From Promethearchaeia archaeon (GTDB taxonomy: Archaea; Asgardarchaeota; Lokiarchaeia; Sigyniarchaeales; SOKP01): a stretch of 13,024 bases of DNA. Each line of letters starts with the position of its first letter. Position 1 is the first letter of the stretch. A program made the position numbers and the translations under genes. Positions 1-7,017 of the stretch are shown piece after piece. The stretch covers positions 1 through 13,024 of the forward strand of contig JAHQWY010000074.1 in assembly GCA_029856445.1 (NCBI GenBank), given 5' to 3'. Under the pieces are notes generated by a model that ran no database searches, was not told where the DNA came from, and saw only the letters and a list, made by a program, of their open reading frames with translations.

Positions 1-33
1 AAAAAAATTACTTAATTTATCAATAGCATTAAT

Positions 34-43
34 TTTTAAATAA
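34..43 (+). promoter_or_regulatory. TATA-like box for the coiled-coil gene
   Basis: The run TTTTAAATAA is centred about 28 nt before the ATG at 67, and no Shine-Dalgarno lies just before that ATG. This is the spacing expected of a leaderless archaeal transcript. In such AT-rich DNA a chance match is easy. Confidence 0.35.
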
Positions 44-66
44 ATTTAATTTCTTATAAAACATAT

Positions 67-690
67 ATGAAATCAATGGATCTTAGAGATAATGAAACAG
101 AGATTGAAAAATTATCACAAATGCTAAGTAAAATTCAAAATCTTTATTATAAAAAAAAAGAACAACTTGAAGAATTACAAATAGAAATCTCTGAATTAAG
201 AGAAGTCTTAACTTTCCTTAATTCGCTTATATCTAATCAATCATTTCAAAGTGCTGACAAAATTTATTCAAAGTCTTTGCAGGAACTCGAAAAAAAGTCA
301 GCTGAGGAAGAGTATTTTGTAAAAGAAATACCTAAGGAAAGAGTAGAAGGAACTAATATTAAGAGAAAGATTTTTTCTAAAGGTGACGATAAAGAATCAA
401 TTTTATTATGCATTTTGAATTTCATGGATTTTAACAAGGTTGAGATAAAACTTATTGATCCTATGGATAGATCAATAAGAGAAACATCAGAAGATTTCAT
501 AACTATTTTTTTAAGAGGAGCTCTTCTGAAAATCAAAGATAATAATCCTGATTTAGATTTAGAATATGAACATTATAAGAATTCTAAACTAATAGAACGA
601 ATTATAATATCAAATTTAAAATCCATACAAGAATTTGATCTAATTACTTCTAAAATGAGAGAGCTTTTAGCTAAAGAAATAAATAGCTAA
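67..690 (+). CDS. Unrecognised coiled-coil protein with a C-terminal alpha/beta region
   Basis: I do not recognise this 207-residue protein. Residues about 8-55 have the heptad-like pattern of a coiled coil, rich in Lys, Glu, Leu and Ile. Residues 60-105 form a charged linker. From about 108 on there is a compact mixed region: a helix (ESILLCILNFMD), a strand (KVEIKLIDP), a helix (EDFITIFLRGALL) and a strand-like stretch (LERIIISNL), ending in a helix. There is no signal peptide or membrane segment, so it is probably cytosolic. The ATG at 67 is chosen because a TATA-like box lies about 28 nt upstream; an ATG three codons later (76) is an alternative. The gene is followed by 154 nt before the next gene, so co-transcription with the GTPase pair is uncertain. 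Confidence 0.75.
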   Translation: MKSMDLRDNETEIEKLSQMLSKIQNLYYKKKEQLEELQIEISELREVLTFLNSLISNQSFQSADKIYSKSLQELEKKSAEEEYFVKEIPKERVEGTNIKRKIFSKGDDKESILLCILNFMDFNKVEIKLIDPMDRSIRETSEDFITIFLRGALLKIKDNNPDLDLEYEHYKNSKLIERIIISNLKSIQEFDLITSKMRELLAKEINS

Positions 691-831
691 ACTAGTTCAG
701 TTTTTAATATTATATCTTGATCTTTTCTTATTAATTGCAAAAAATTATATTGAGATAATATATTGATTTATTTAAATAAGAAAAATTAATTATTCAGCAG
801 TCTTTTAATATTTTAACGTAATTAATAAAAA

Positions 832-836
832 GAGTG
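832..836 (+). promoter_or_regulatory. Weak ribosome binding site supporting a TTG start
   Basis: GAGTG lies 8 nt before the TTG at 845. The reading frame is open upstream only to a stop at 806, with no ATG or GTG in that stretch, so TTG is the best start, or else the ATG at 872. Confidence 0.4.
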
Positions 837-844
837 TAAAAAAT

Positions 845-1657
845 TTGGCAAAGAAAAAAACTTGGCTACAGATGCCCATCGTTCACTCTAAATTTCATGA
901 CGCTAAACTGGAAAGCATCTTGATTGAAAAATCTATAGATTTATTAACTGGTGATAAAGGGGATGCTCCATCTTTTTTATTTCTTTCAGGAGCCTTTTTT
1001 GATGTTAAATCTTTTGCGTATTCTGGATTAAGAGCATGGAAAGGTGCTGTTAAACCCTCAGAGTCAAATGGAGGCAGACGGCCTGTATTAGAAGCTACCT
1101 TTGCTTCAATATCAGTATATTTAAGCTCTCTTCTAGCTTTACAGTCAGACTTCTATTTTGCTTATGATGAGATTAAAGATATTTTATTAGAAAAAAGAAG
1201 AGAAGACCTCTGGACAATAGTCTCAGAAAAGCTTCCATTCATCTCCATACCCCCAAAAGAGATGTATGGCACACAAGTTTCTCCAATTTCTCCTTATTTC
1301 GTGATAAAACAAGATGAAGAATTAACTTTGGGAGAAATTTATCCCTCAACTTATTTATCTAGTATAATTAAAAACATTAAGACAAGATTTTTTGTGTTTT
1401 ATCAATATCAGGGCTATTCTGCTTTTGGATTTTTTAATGCCTTACCAGATTTATCAAATTTCGGATTTGAAGAACATGCAAGAGACTTCAATGATGAACC
1501 AACTTCAGACAATTTAGGAAAATACTCAAAAAATGCAAAAAATGTGAAAGAAGTTTTAATTGCACTTATTCATGCTCATAATAATGCCCTACTTGAACAA
1601 TTTCTAATCCCGGATTATGAATTATTATTAAACAAGCTATTAGAAGGTGAAGTATAA
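845..1657 (+). CDS. Unrecognised protein translationally coupled to a small GTPase
   Basis: This 270-residue protein is not one I recognise. It looks soluble and globular: there is no signal peptide, no convincing membrane helix and no cysteines. Visible segments include a hydrophobic strand (SFLFLSG, 43-49), a helical hydrophobic stretch at 84-107, a Pro-rich middle (SIPPKEMYG, 134-142), a strand (RFFVFYQYQ, 181-189) and a C-terminal helix with IHAHNN (242-247). The start is TTG at 845, with in-frame ATG at 872 as the alternative. Its stop codon overlaps the ATG of the GTPase gene by one base (TAATG), and the GTPase Shine-Dalgarno sits inside its last codons, so the two products are probably made in step. 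A role as effector, regulator or partner of that GTPase is inference from this coupling alone. Confidence 0.8.
   Translation: MAKKKTWLQMPIVHSKFHDAKLESILIEKSIDLLTGDKGDAPSFLFLSGAFFDVKSFAYSGLRAWKGAVKPSESNGGRRPVLEATFASISVYLSSLLALQSDFYFAYDEIKDILLEKRREDLWTIVSEKLPFISIPPKEMYGTQVSPISPYFVIKQDEELTLGEIYPSTYLSSIIKNIKTRFFVFYQYQGYSAFGFFNALPDLSNFGFEEHARDFNDEPTSDNLGKYSKNAKNVKEVLIALIHAHNNALLEQFLIPDYELLLNKLLEGEV
1643..1650 (+). promoter_or_regulatory. Strong Shine-Dalgarno for the GTPase gene
   Basis: GAAGGTGA is a near-consensus archaeal site lying 6 nt before the ATG at 1657. It is inside the end of the upstream gene, which indicates translational coupling. Confidence 0.7.
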
Positions 1658-2292
1658 TGGTAAATATTGGACTATTAGGAGATGTTAGTGTTGGGAAAAC
1701 TAGTATTCTCCGTTTGTTTGTGAGGTATCTAAAAAAGGGTGATATCGAAAATGTTGAGGGTGGAACAAAGTGCTCTGTCGTTAAAGCTGATTTCTCTGGT
1801 GAAGCAACAGTTCCTGGAGGCGAAAAAGAAGATTCTCTTAATGAAAAAGAAACTAAAACTATTCATCCTAATCGAATTGTATTTCGAGAAGACACAAACA
1901 ATAAAGCACACACAATTTTCGCTCCAGGTGGAGATCGCGCTAGAGCAGTTGTTAAAATGGGAATTATCACAATTTCGCGAATAGCAACGCAAATAATAGC
2001 TGTCTTCTCACTTGATAGGGAATTAGATCCTCAGTTTGAATTCTTTAACGACGTAAGATTTTTTCCTGATAAAATATATGTGTGTATTAATAAGGTTGAT
2101 TTACTCGAAGGAGATAGGGATAAAAAAATCGATGATATGAAAAATAAAATTCAAGAATTTTTTAGTACCCGTAAAATAGCTATTAATGAATTTTTTACTA
2201 CTTGTGGAGAAACTGTTGAGGGTTTCGCGGATGTTGAAAAATTCAATAATAGAGTAGCTGAAATGATACTTGAAATTACTACAAAACAGTGA
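1657..2292 (+). CDS. Divergent small Ras/Arf-like GTPase lacking the G3 aspartate
   Basis: This 211-residue P-loop GTPase has a textbook G1 motif, GDVSVGKTS (8-16), and a G4 motif, NKVD (145-148), so guanine-nucleotide binding is likely. The region where DxxGQ should stand reads FAPGGDR (88-94): the Mg-coordinating Asp is replaced by Phe and the catalytic Gln position by Gly. A candidate G2 threonine lies in TKTIHPNR (67-73). Between G1 and G2 there is an additional polar stretch (about 34-64, rich in Glu, Lys and Gly). G5 is weak (TTCGET, 181-186). There is no CAAX box and no N-terminal lipidation signal. Such GTPases in archaea and bacteria often work with a co-encoded regulator, here probably the overlapping upstream product. 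Hydrolysis may be slow or need an outside catalytic residue (inference). Confidence 0.85.
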   Translation: MVNIGLLGDVSVGKTSILRLFVRYLKKGDIENVEGGTKCSVVKADFSGEATVPGGEKEDSLNEKETKTIHPNRIVFREDTNNKAHTIFAPGGDRARAVVKMGIITISRIATQIIAVFSLDRELDPQFEFFNDVRFFPDKIYVCINKVDLLEGDRDKKIDDMKNKIQEFFSTRKIAINEFFTTCGETVEGFADVEKFNNRVAEMILEITTKQ

Positions 2293-2325
2293 AATTTTTA
2301 ATATCCAATTTTTAAATTATAAAAT
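2293..2325. terminator. Short AT-only gap between convergent genes
   Basis: The GTPase gene and the SMC operon end tail to tail, 33 nt apart. The gap contains T runs readable on the plus strand (ATTTTTAA, AATTTTTAAA) that could end plus-strand transcripts in the archaeal poly-T manner. I see no GC-rich hairpin. Confidence 0.25.
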
Positions 2326-2850
2326 TTATGCTTTTTGATCTTTTATCTTTAAAGCTAGTTTTATAAAGAGTTTATTCAAATCTAGTTGATATCCAATAAG
2401 GGGAGTTAGGCTTACTTTTTTTAGTTTTTCATCAAGTTGTATATATCCCCGATTCTGCAATTCCTTTAAATCTTCGATAATAAATTTCTTCTTTCTAATC
2501 TCTTTTATATCTTGAATTTTAGCAATACCCAAATTCTTAAGACAACAAATCATAATACAAAATAATGTTGCGGCTAATCTTGATTTTCCCTCAAAAGGAT
2601 TAGCAGAAAAAAAATCAGAGGTATATCTATTAAAAGCAATATACCAACAAGAACTTAAGGGATTAAACCGAATTTGGAGCCCCAAAGGTTCAATATAATT
2701 TGATAAATGAGTAATTAAGTTTTCAAAATGTATAGATTCATTTCTATTATGAATATTTATTGCTTTCAGAATTTCTTCTTTAGTAGCACCGATTTGAATT
2801 TTATCTTTTTTACTACTTAATAAATACATTAAAATTGTAAATTCATTCAT
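2326..2850 (-). CDS. ScpB-like KITE protein (double winged helix) of the SMC complex
   Basis: This is a small protein of about 174 residues that fits the ScpB/KITE family by layout: two winged-helix units. The first runs from about 1 to 75 and ends in the wing LQIRFNPLSSCWYIAF. The second, about 85-155, has helices ATLFCIMICCLKNLG and IQDIKEIRKKK, then LKELQNRGYIQL. The second helix pair and the following wing correspond to the ScpB stretch that normally reads AIIAYKQP..R.EIE.IRG; sequence identity is low. In SMC complexes ScpB dimers bind the centre of the kleisin. It is the last gene of the operon, directly behind the kleisin gene. I chose the ATG at 2850; an in-frame TTG at 2862 has no better ribosome site. 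Confidence 0.65.
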   Translation of the reverse strand: MNEFTILMYLLSSKKDKIQIGATKEEILKAINIHNRNESIHFENLITHLSNYIEPLGLQIRFNPLSSCWYIAFNRYTSDFFSANPFEGKSRLAATLFCIMICCLKNLGIAKIQDIKEIRKKKFIIEDLKELQNRGYIQLDEKLKKVSLTPLIGYQLDLNKLFIKLALKIKDQKA

Positions 2851-2866
2851 CAGTTTTAACAACTCA

Positions 2867-3517
2867 TTACTTATATAAATATTTTGTTTCCTTTTGGTAT
2901 TTTAATTTACCCAATTGGAGTAGATGCAAAATATAAACAAAATTTTTATAAATTCGGATTTGACTTTGCTCAGCTTCAAAAATTTCATCAAATAGACAAG
3001 GAAGTTTGTCTTTAATATCATTATAGAAATTTAACATTTTCTCAGTAAATTCTTGCTCTGGAACTTCTAATAAAAAAGTATCTTTCACATCAACCTTTTC
3101 TATTTGTTCTATGTTTATCGGATAGTTCTTCCTATTACTTAGCTTATCTTTTGATTCTTCAAGAAAATTTAAAGAAAGAGATTCAATATCTAAAGGTTCT
3201 ATCCAACATTCATTAAGCAATTGATGAATTTCTGAATCTTCTGGATTTAATTTTAGAAAATTTAAAAATCCATCTTTTTGATCAATATTATTAATTAAAA
3301 TTTTTAATTCTTCAAATTTTTGAACGAGAAGCTGAGCGACATTCTTATAGGTGATAGAATATTTATTAAGATTGCTTGTATTAAGTGAGTTCTTTAAATT
3401 TTCAAAAAGAGGAAATAACTCTACCTCTAAAAGAGCCATTTCCCCCGAAATAACTTTTTTTTGAATTTCTTCAATTTTTCTATTTATTTCTTCAGAAAAA
3501 TCTTCATATTCTCCCAT
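2867..3517 (-). CDS. ScpA-like kleisin subunit of the SMC complex
   Basis: This 216-residue acidic protein lies between smc and the ScpB-like gene, the usual place of scpA. The C-terminal 40 residues (FVYILHLLQLGKLKYQKE, 193-210) look like the ScpA winged helix that binds the SMC head, where the family reads FLALLELVRxGxVxLxQ. The N-terminal part (residues 20-75) is helical and would contact the SMC neck, but I cannot see the usual EFLxMAAxLxxIKS signature; LLVQKFEELK (63-72) is the nearest match. The acidic middle (about 80-170) would bind the KITE protein. The ATG at 3517 has an AAGGA site 3 nt upstream and begins 10 nt after the smc stop. Kleisin is the best call given its neighbours, but the sequence is very divergent. 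Confidence 0.6.
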   Translation of the reverse strand: MGEYEDFSEEINRKIEEIQKKVISGEMALLEVELFPLFENLKNSLNTSNLNKYSITYKNVAQLLVQKFEELKILINNIDQKDGFLNFLKLNPEDSEIHQLLNECWIEPLDIESLSLNFLEESKDKLSNRKNYPINIEQIEKVDVKDTFLLEVPEQEFTEKMLNFYNDIKDKLPCLFDEIFEAEQSQIRIYKNFVYILHLLQLGKLKYQKETKYLYK

Positions 3518-3520
3518 TTT

Positions 3521-3525
3521 TCCTT
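3521..3525 (-). promoter_or_regulatory. Shine-Dalgarno for the kleisin gene
   Basis: Read on the minus strand this is AAGGA, 3 nt before the ATG at 3517, placed in the 10-nt gap after the smc stop codon. Confidence 0.55.
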
Positions 3526-3527
3526 CA

Positions 3528-6500
3528 TTATTTTTTTTTAATTATTTTTGGTCTAAAAACTGAAGAGATTTCATTTTTACCAGCTCTAGCAACTCCAATT
3601 ATTTTTTCAGCAAGTAAAAACAATGAAGATGAAGATTTAGGTAAAAACATAAACAACTGGATAGGATTCTGTTCTAATGTTGACTTAATTAAATGATATG
3701 CTATTTCTGAATTCTTTTCATCTAAAAACATACCTGCCTCATCAAGCATGCATAATGGAGATGGCTTGATCTCTTGTAGAGATAAGATTAAACAAATTGA
3801 TATAAGAGAAACTTGTCCACCACTTAATGCTGTAAAAGATTTTAATTGTTCTTTAGAAGTAGCTGCTTTGATGTCAACACCAAGATCTTCAAACTTTCCT
3901 GTCAGTCCAAGAGAGCAATATGACTTTATTTGAGATAATTCAAATTTTTTATTTACTTTAGATTGTAAATCCTCCAATAAAACACTAAATTTATCATAAT
4001 ATGTCTTTTCTAGTTTTGCTTCAGTCTTAATTGCCGCTTTAATGTCTACTTCTAAATTATCTTGACTTTTATTGATTTCTTTAAGAGATGCTATTATTTG
4101 GTCCTTTTCAACTAGAATTGAATCATCTACATCTAAATAACTGATTAAACGCTTATCAATTTCAGAAATATCTTCATTTATCAATTCTATTGGACGGATA
4201 TCTATAATTTTTTCAGAAATTAATGGTCCTATTTCTGTATTAATTCGTAAAAAATCCTTTCTTTTTAATTTCAATTCTTGATTAAAGGCATTTAATTTAA
4301 TATTTTCTTGTTCTAAATTTATAGTAATTTGTATACTTCTTTTATCGATTTCGATCTTCCTGTTTTGATATTCTAGTCTCATGTTTTTCAAATCTGTAAT
4401 ATTATTTTCGATATTTTCAATCTTATCTTCTACATCTTCTAATTTTCTATAGGTCTCAAAAGCAAATTTATCGGCTTTCTGGAAATCCTCTTTTCTTTTA
4501 TCGTAATCTAATTTATAAACTTTAAGCTCATTATTTTGCGTATTTAACTCTTCCTTTACTTCCTTTAAGATATCTGAAGTCTCATTTAATTTCAGGTTCC
4601 ATCTTTTCTTTTCCTCATTTAATAGAGTCAACTCGTTTGGGATCTGATTGACTCTATCATTCCATTTGAAAAAATTGGGGTCAGTTTGTGTTTTTAGATT
4701 TTTAATTTTTAATTCTAATTCTTTAAGTTTGTCTTTAATTTCAGAATTGTCTTTTTCTAAGTCATGCATCTGTTTGTATAAATGATTTTTTTTTGTAGTT
4801 AACCTCTGTTTTTGGTTAAAATTATATAGAAGATCGTTAAAAGATTCCTTTTTTTTGAATAGTTTTTTTTGAGCAATATCTAATTTTGATTGTTCATCCC
4901 TTAATTCTGAAGTAGAATCATTAATAGATTTAATTTCTGATTCCAATACATTTGATTGTTCTTTTTGTGTTGCCGCACTTAATATTCCCTTTAATCTTTT
5001 CACGTAAGGGGTTTCATAAACATATTTATAGGAGATAATTTGTTCTCCAGTTAATGTTACACATTTTCCCTTGAAACCGGTTTTATTATAAATATCTCTT
5101 CCAGAATGATAATCTTTAACAACTAAGCAATTCTTTACTTTAGAATATATAACTTTCTTAATATCAATGTCATCATCGATTACATTAACAAGCTCAGCTA
5201 GATATCCAATAACTCCATCGGCGCTAATTTCTGTTAAAGGTTTTATGTTTATTTTTTTAGAAAGATAGATATTACAATACGCATTATATTTTTCTTTCAA
5301 TCTTTTTAATAAAGCTAATGTGTCCCAATCCTCCACTACAAAACTATATAATAATTTTTCGCCTAGCACAGATTCAATAGCATAGCTTATATCATCACCA
5401 TACTTTAAATATTCAATTAATGGACCTTTTACTTTCAAATCTCTTCTTTCAATCTCATCCTTAAGAATTGAAATACTTGAAGGAAGAACAACTCGGCGTT
5501 CTCTTAGAGATGTTTGGAGAATTTTTAATTTATTTATTTTTTTTGATTTCTCAAATTCGAATTTTTTAATTTCAGAATCAATTTCAAATATTCTAGAAGT
5601 TGTTTTCCTAAGATCCAAATCAATTTTTTGTAGTAAATCTCTTGAGGGATTTTCTAGAAACCATTTATTTTTTTCTAACTTATGTTCTATATCCTTAAAG
5701 CTTTGAAATAGTTGGTTGATTTCATCGTTGATTGATTTAATTATCTTCTCATTATCTTGAATTTTTGTTTTTTTCAGTTCTTTTTCAATATTAATTTTAT
5801 TATATTCATCTAATAGAGCCTGGTTTTGTTTAATTTTCTTTACTAACTGATCTTGTTCCTTAATAAGACTTTCAATTTGCACTTCTAATTTCTTATATTC
5901 CACCTTTATTATTTTTATTTCACTTTCTAAACTTTCTTTTTGCTTTCTAAAATTAGTAATAATTTTTTCATTTTCTTTTATCTTATTAGAAAGTTCATCT
6001 AAAACCTGTTTAACTATTATCTTTTCATTTTGCCAATTCTGTATTTTTGTAATCAAATCCGTTTTTTCATAATCTAGTTTACCGAGTTTTTTTGATAATT
6101 GATTAATATTTTCTTCCTGTATTGAAATATTATTATTTAATTCCGTGATTTCATTATCATATTTACTTTTTCTTTTCTTTATCCCATCTATAACTAATCT
6201 GAGATTCTCAATGAGTCCTTCTATTTCGGTTATTTCTTTTTCTAATTTATCTCGATTTGCCCATAAAAGTTCATCATTGTATTTTTTCCTAATTTCTAAC
6301 AACTCATTTTTTTGCTTCAATCGTTTCAATTTCGGAGTTAAAAGTTCCAAACTAATATTCAAAGTGTTTCTTCGACTTTTTAATGATTTTAAATCATTTT
6401 CTAAAGTAAGAACGTTTTTTTTCTCGTTTAATATCTCATCTCGAATAGCTCTTAATCCAATACCCTCTTCCAGAAATGAACATAATTCATTTGGTTTTAA

Positions 6501-6995
6501 ACTTTTAATTGCATCAATTTTTCCTTGGCTAACGAAAGCAAACTGATTATCTGGATTGATATGTAGATCTGCAATTACCTTTTGAATATCTTGGACTTGA
6601 ACTTTATGGAATTCTTTTTCATATATCTTCTTCATCCTAAAAAATGGAGATTGACCTCTGACAACATACCTCCTAATTTGTATTATCTCATCCCCATTTT
6701 GAACGTGAATCTCAACCATTGCATGATTCTGGCCATTTCTAATAAAATTAGACCATTTTGTATAACGATAATCTCTCTCATTACTTCCTAGCGCAAATTT
6801 AATCGCCTGAAAAATTGAGGTTTTTCCACTCCAATTTGGTCCTACAATAATAACAAACTTAGCTTCTCCAAAATCAACCTCATCTTTTTGAAATGATAAG
6901 AAATTTTCTAAAATAACTTTCCTAATTAAGATTTTTCCATTTAAGTTTCCTAATTTTTCATTTTCATTATTTTTAGATAGGATTCGAGAAACCAA
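3528..6995 (-). CDS. smc: Divergent SMC ATPase (chromosome structural maintenance)
   Basis: This 1155-residue protein has the full SMC plan and near-standard length. The N-terminal ATPase half contains Walker A GPNWSGKTS (52-60) and the Q-loop region FVSQGKID (154-161). Long coiled coils cover about 180-505 and 680-1020, and the hinge lies at about 510-675, including VTLTGEQI (646-653). The C-terminal half has the signature ALSGGQVSL (1056-1064), Walker B LCMLDE (1081-1086) and D-loop FLDEKN (1090-1095). It should dimerise at the hinge and form a DNA-entrapping ring with the kleisin and KITE proteins. Odd points: Trp in the P-loop where Gly is usual, LSGGQ instead of LSGGEK, a hinge without the usual Gly-rich end, and no His in the switch region (FMFLPK, 1115-1120). 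The start is TTG, supported by GAGGT 4 nt upstream; no Met codon lies nearby. Confidence 0.93.
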   Translation of the reverse strand: MVSRILSKNNENEKLGNLNGKILIRKVILENFLSFQKDEVDFGEAKFVIIVGPNWSGKTSIFQAIKFALGSNERDYRYTKWSNFIRNGQNHAMVEIHVQNGDEIIQIRRYVVRGQSPFFRMKKIYEKEFHKVQVQDIQKVIADLHINPDNQFAFVSQGKIDAIKSLKPNELCSFLEEGIGLRAIRDEILNEKKNVLTLENDLKSLKSRRNTLNISLELLTPKLKRLKQKNELLEIRKKYNDELLWANRDKLEKEITEIEGLIENLRLVIDGIKKRKSKYDNEITELNNNISIQEENINQLSKKLGKLDYEKTDLITKIQNWQNEKIIVKQVLDELSNKIKENEKIITNFRKQKESLESEIKIIKVEYKKLEVQIESLIKEQDQLVKKIKQNQALLDEYNKINIEKELKKTKIQDNEKIIKSINDEINQLFQSFKDIEHKLEKNKWFLENPSRDLLQKIDLDLRKTTSRIFEIDSEIKKFEFEKSKKINKLKILQTSLRERRVVLPSSISILKDEIERRDLKVKGPLIEYLKYGDDISYAIESVLGEKLLYSFVVEDWDTLALLKRLKEKYNAYCNIYLSKKINIKPLTEISADGVIGYLAELVNVIDDDIDIKKVIYSKVKNCLVVKDYHSGRDIYNKTGFKGKCVTLTGEQIISYKYVYETPYVKRLKGILSAATQKEQSNVLESEIKSINDSTSELRDEQSKLDIAQKKLFKKKESFNDLLYNFNQKQRLTTKKNHLYKQMHDLEKDNSEIKDKLKELELKIKNLKTQTDPNFFKWNDRVNQIPNELTLLNEEKKRWNLKLNETSDILKEVKEELNTQNNELKVYKLDYDKRKEDFQKADKFAFETYRKLEDVEDKIENIENNITDLKNMRLEYQNRKIEIDKRSIQITINLEQENIKLNAFNQELKLKRKDFLRINTEIGPLISEKIIDIRPIELINEDISEIDKRLISYLDVDDSILVEKDQIIASLKEINKSQDNLEVDIKAAIKTEAKLEKTYYDKFSVLLEDLQSKVNKKFELSQIKSYCSLGLTGKFEDLGVDIKAATSKEQLKSFTALSGGQVSLISICLILSLQEIKPSPLCMLDEAGMFLDEKNSEIAYHLIKSTLEQNPIQLFMFLPKSSSSLFLLAEKIIGVARAGKNEISSVFRPKIIKKK

Positions 6996-6999
6996 ATTT

Positions 7000-7004
7000 A
7001 CCTC
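7000..7004 (-). promoter_or_regulatory. Shine-Dalgarno that decides the TTG start of smc
   Basis: On the minus strand GAGGT lies 4 nt before the TTG at 6995, within the 22-nt gap after the AAA-like gene. The next Met codon is far inside the conserved ATPase head, so this TTG must be the start. Confidence 0.65.
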
Positions 7005-7017
7005 ATCTTATTATATT

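Noticed and set aside
3531..3539. Run of nine T on the plus strand as terminator
   Set aside because: It encodes the final lysines of SMC on the minus strand; no plus-strand transcript is expected there.
6145..6546. Open frame on the plus strand inside smc
   Set aside because: It is antisense to the coiled coil of smc; its Phe/Ser-rich product is the mirror of Lys/Glu-rich coding.
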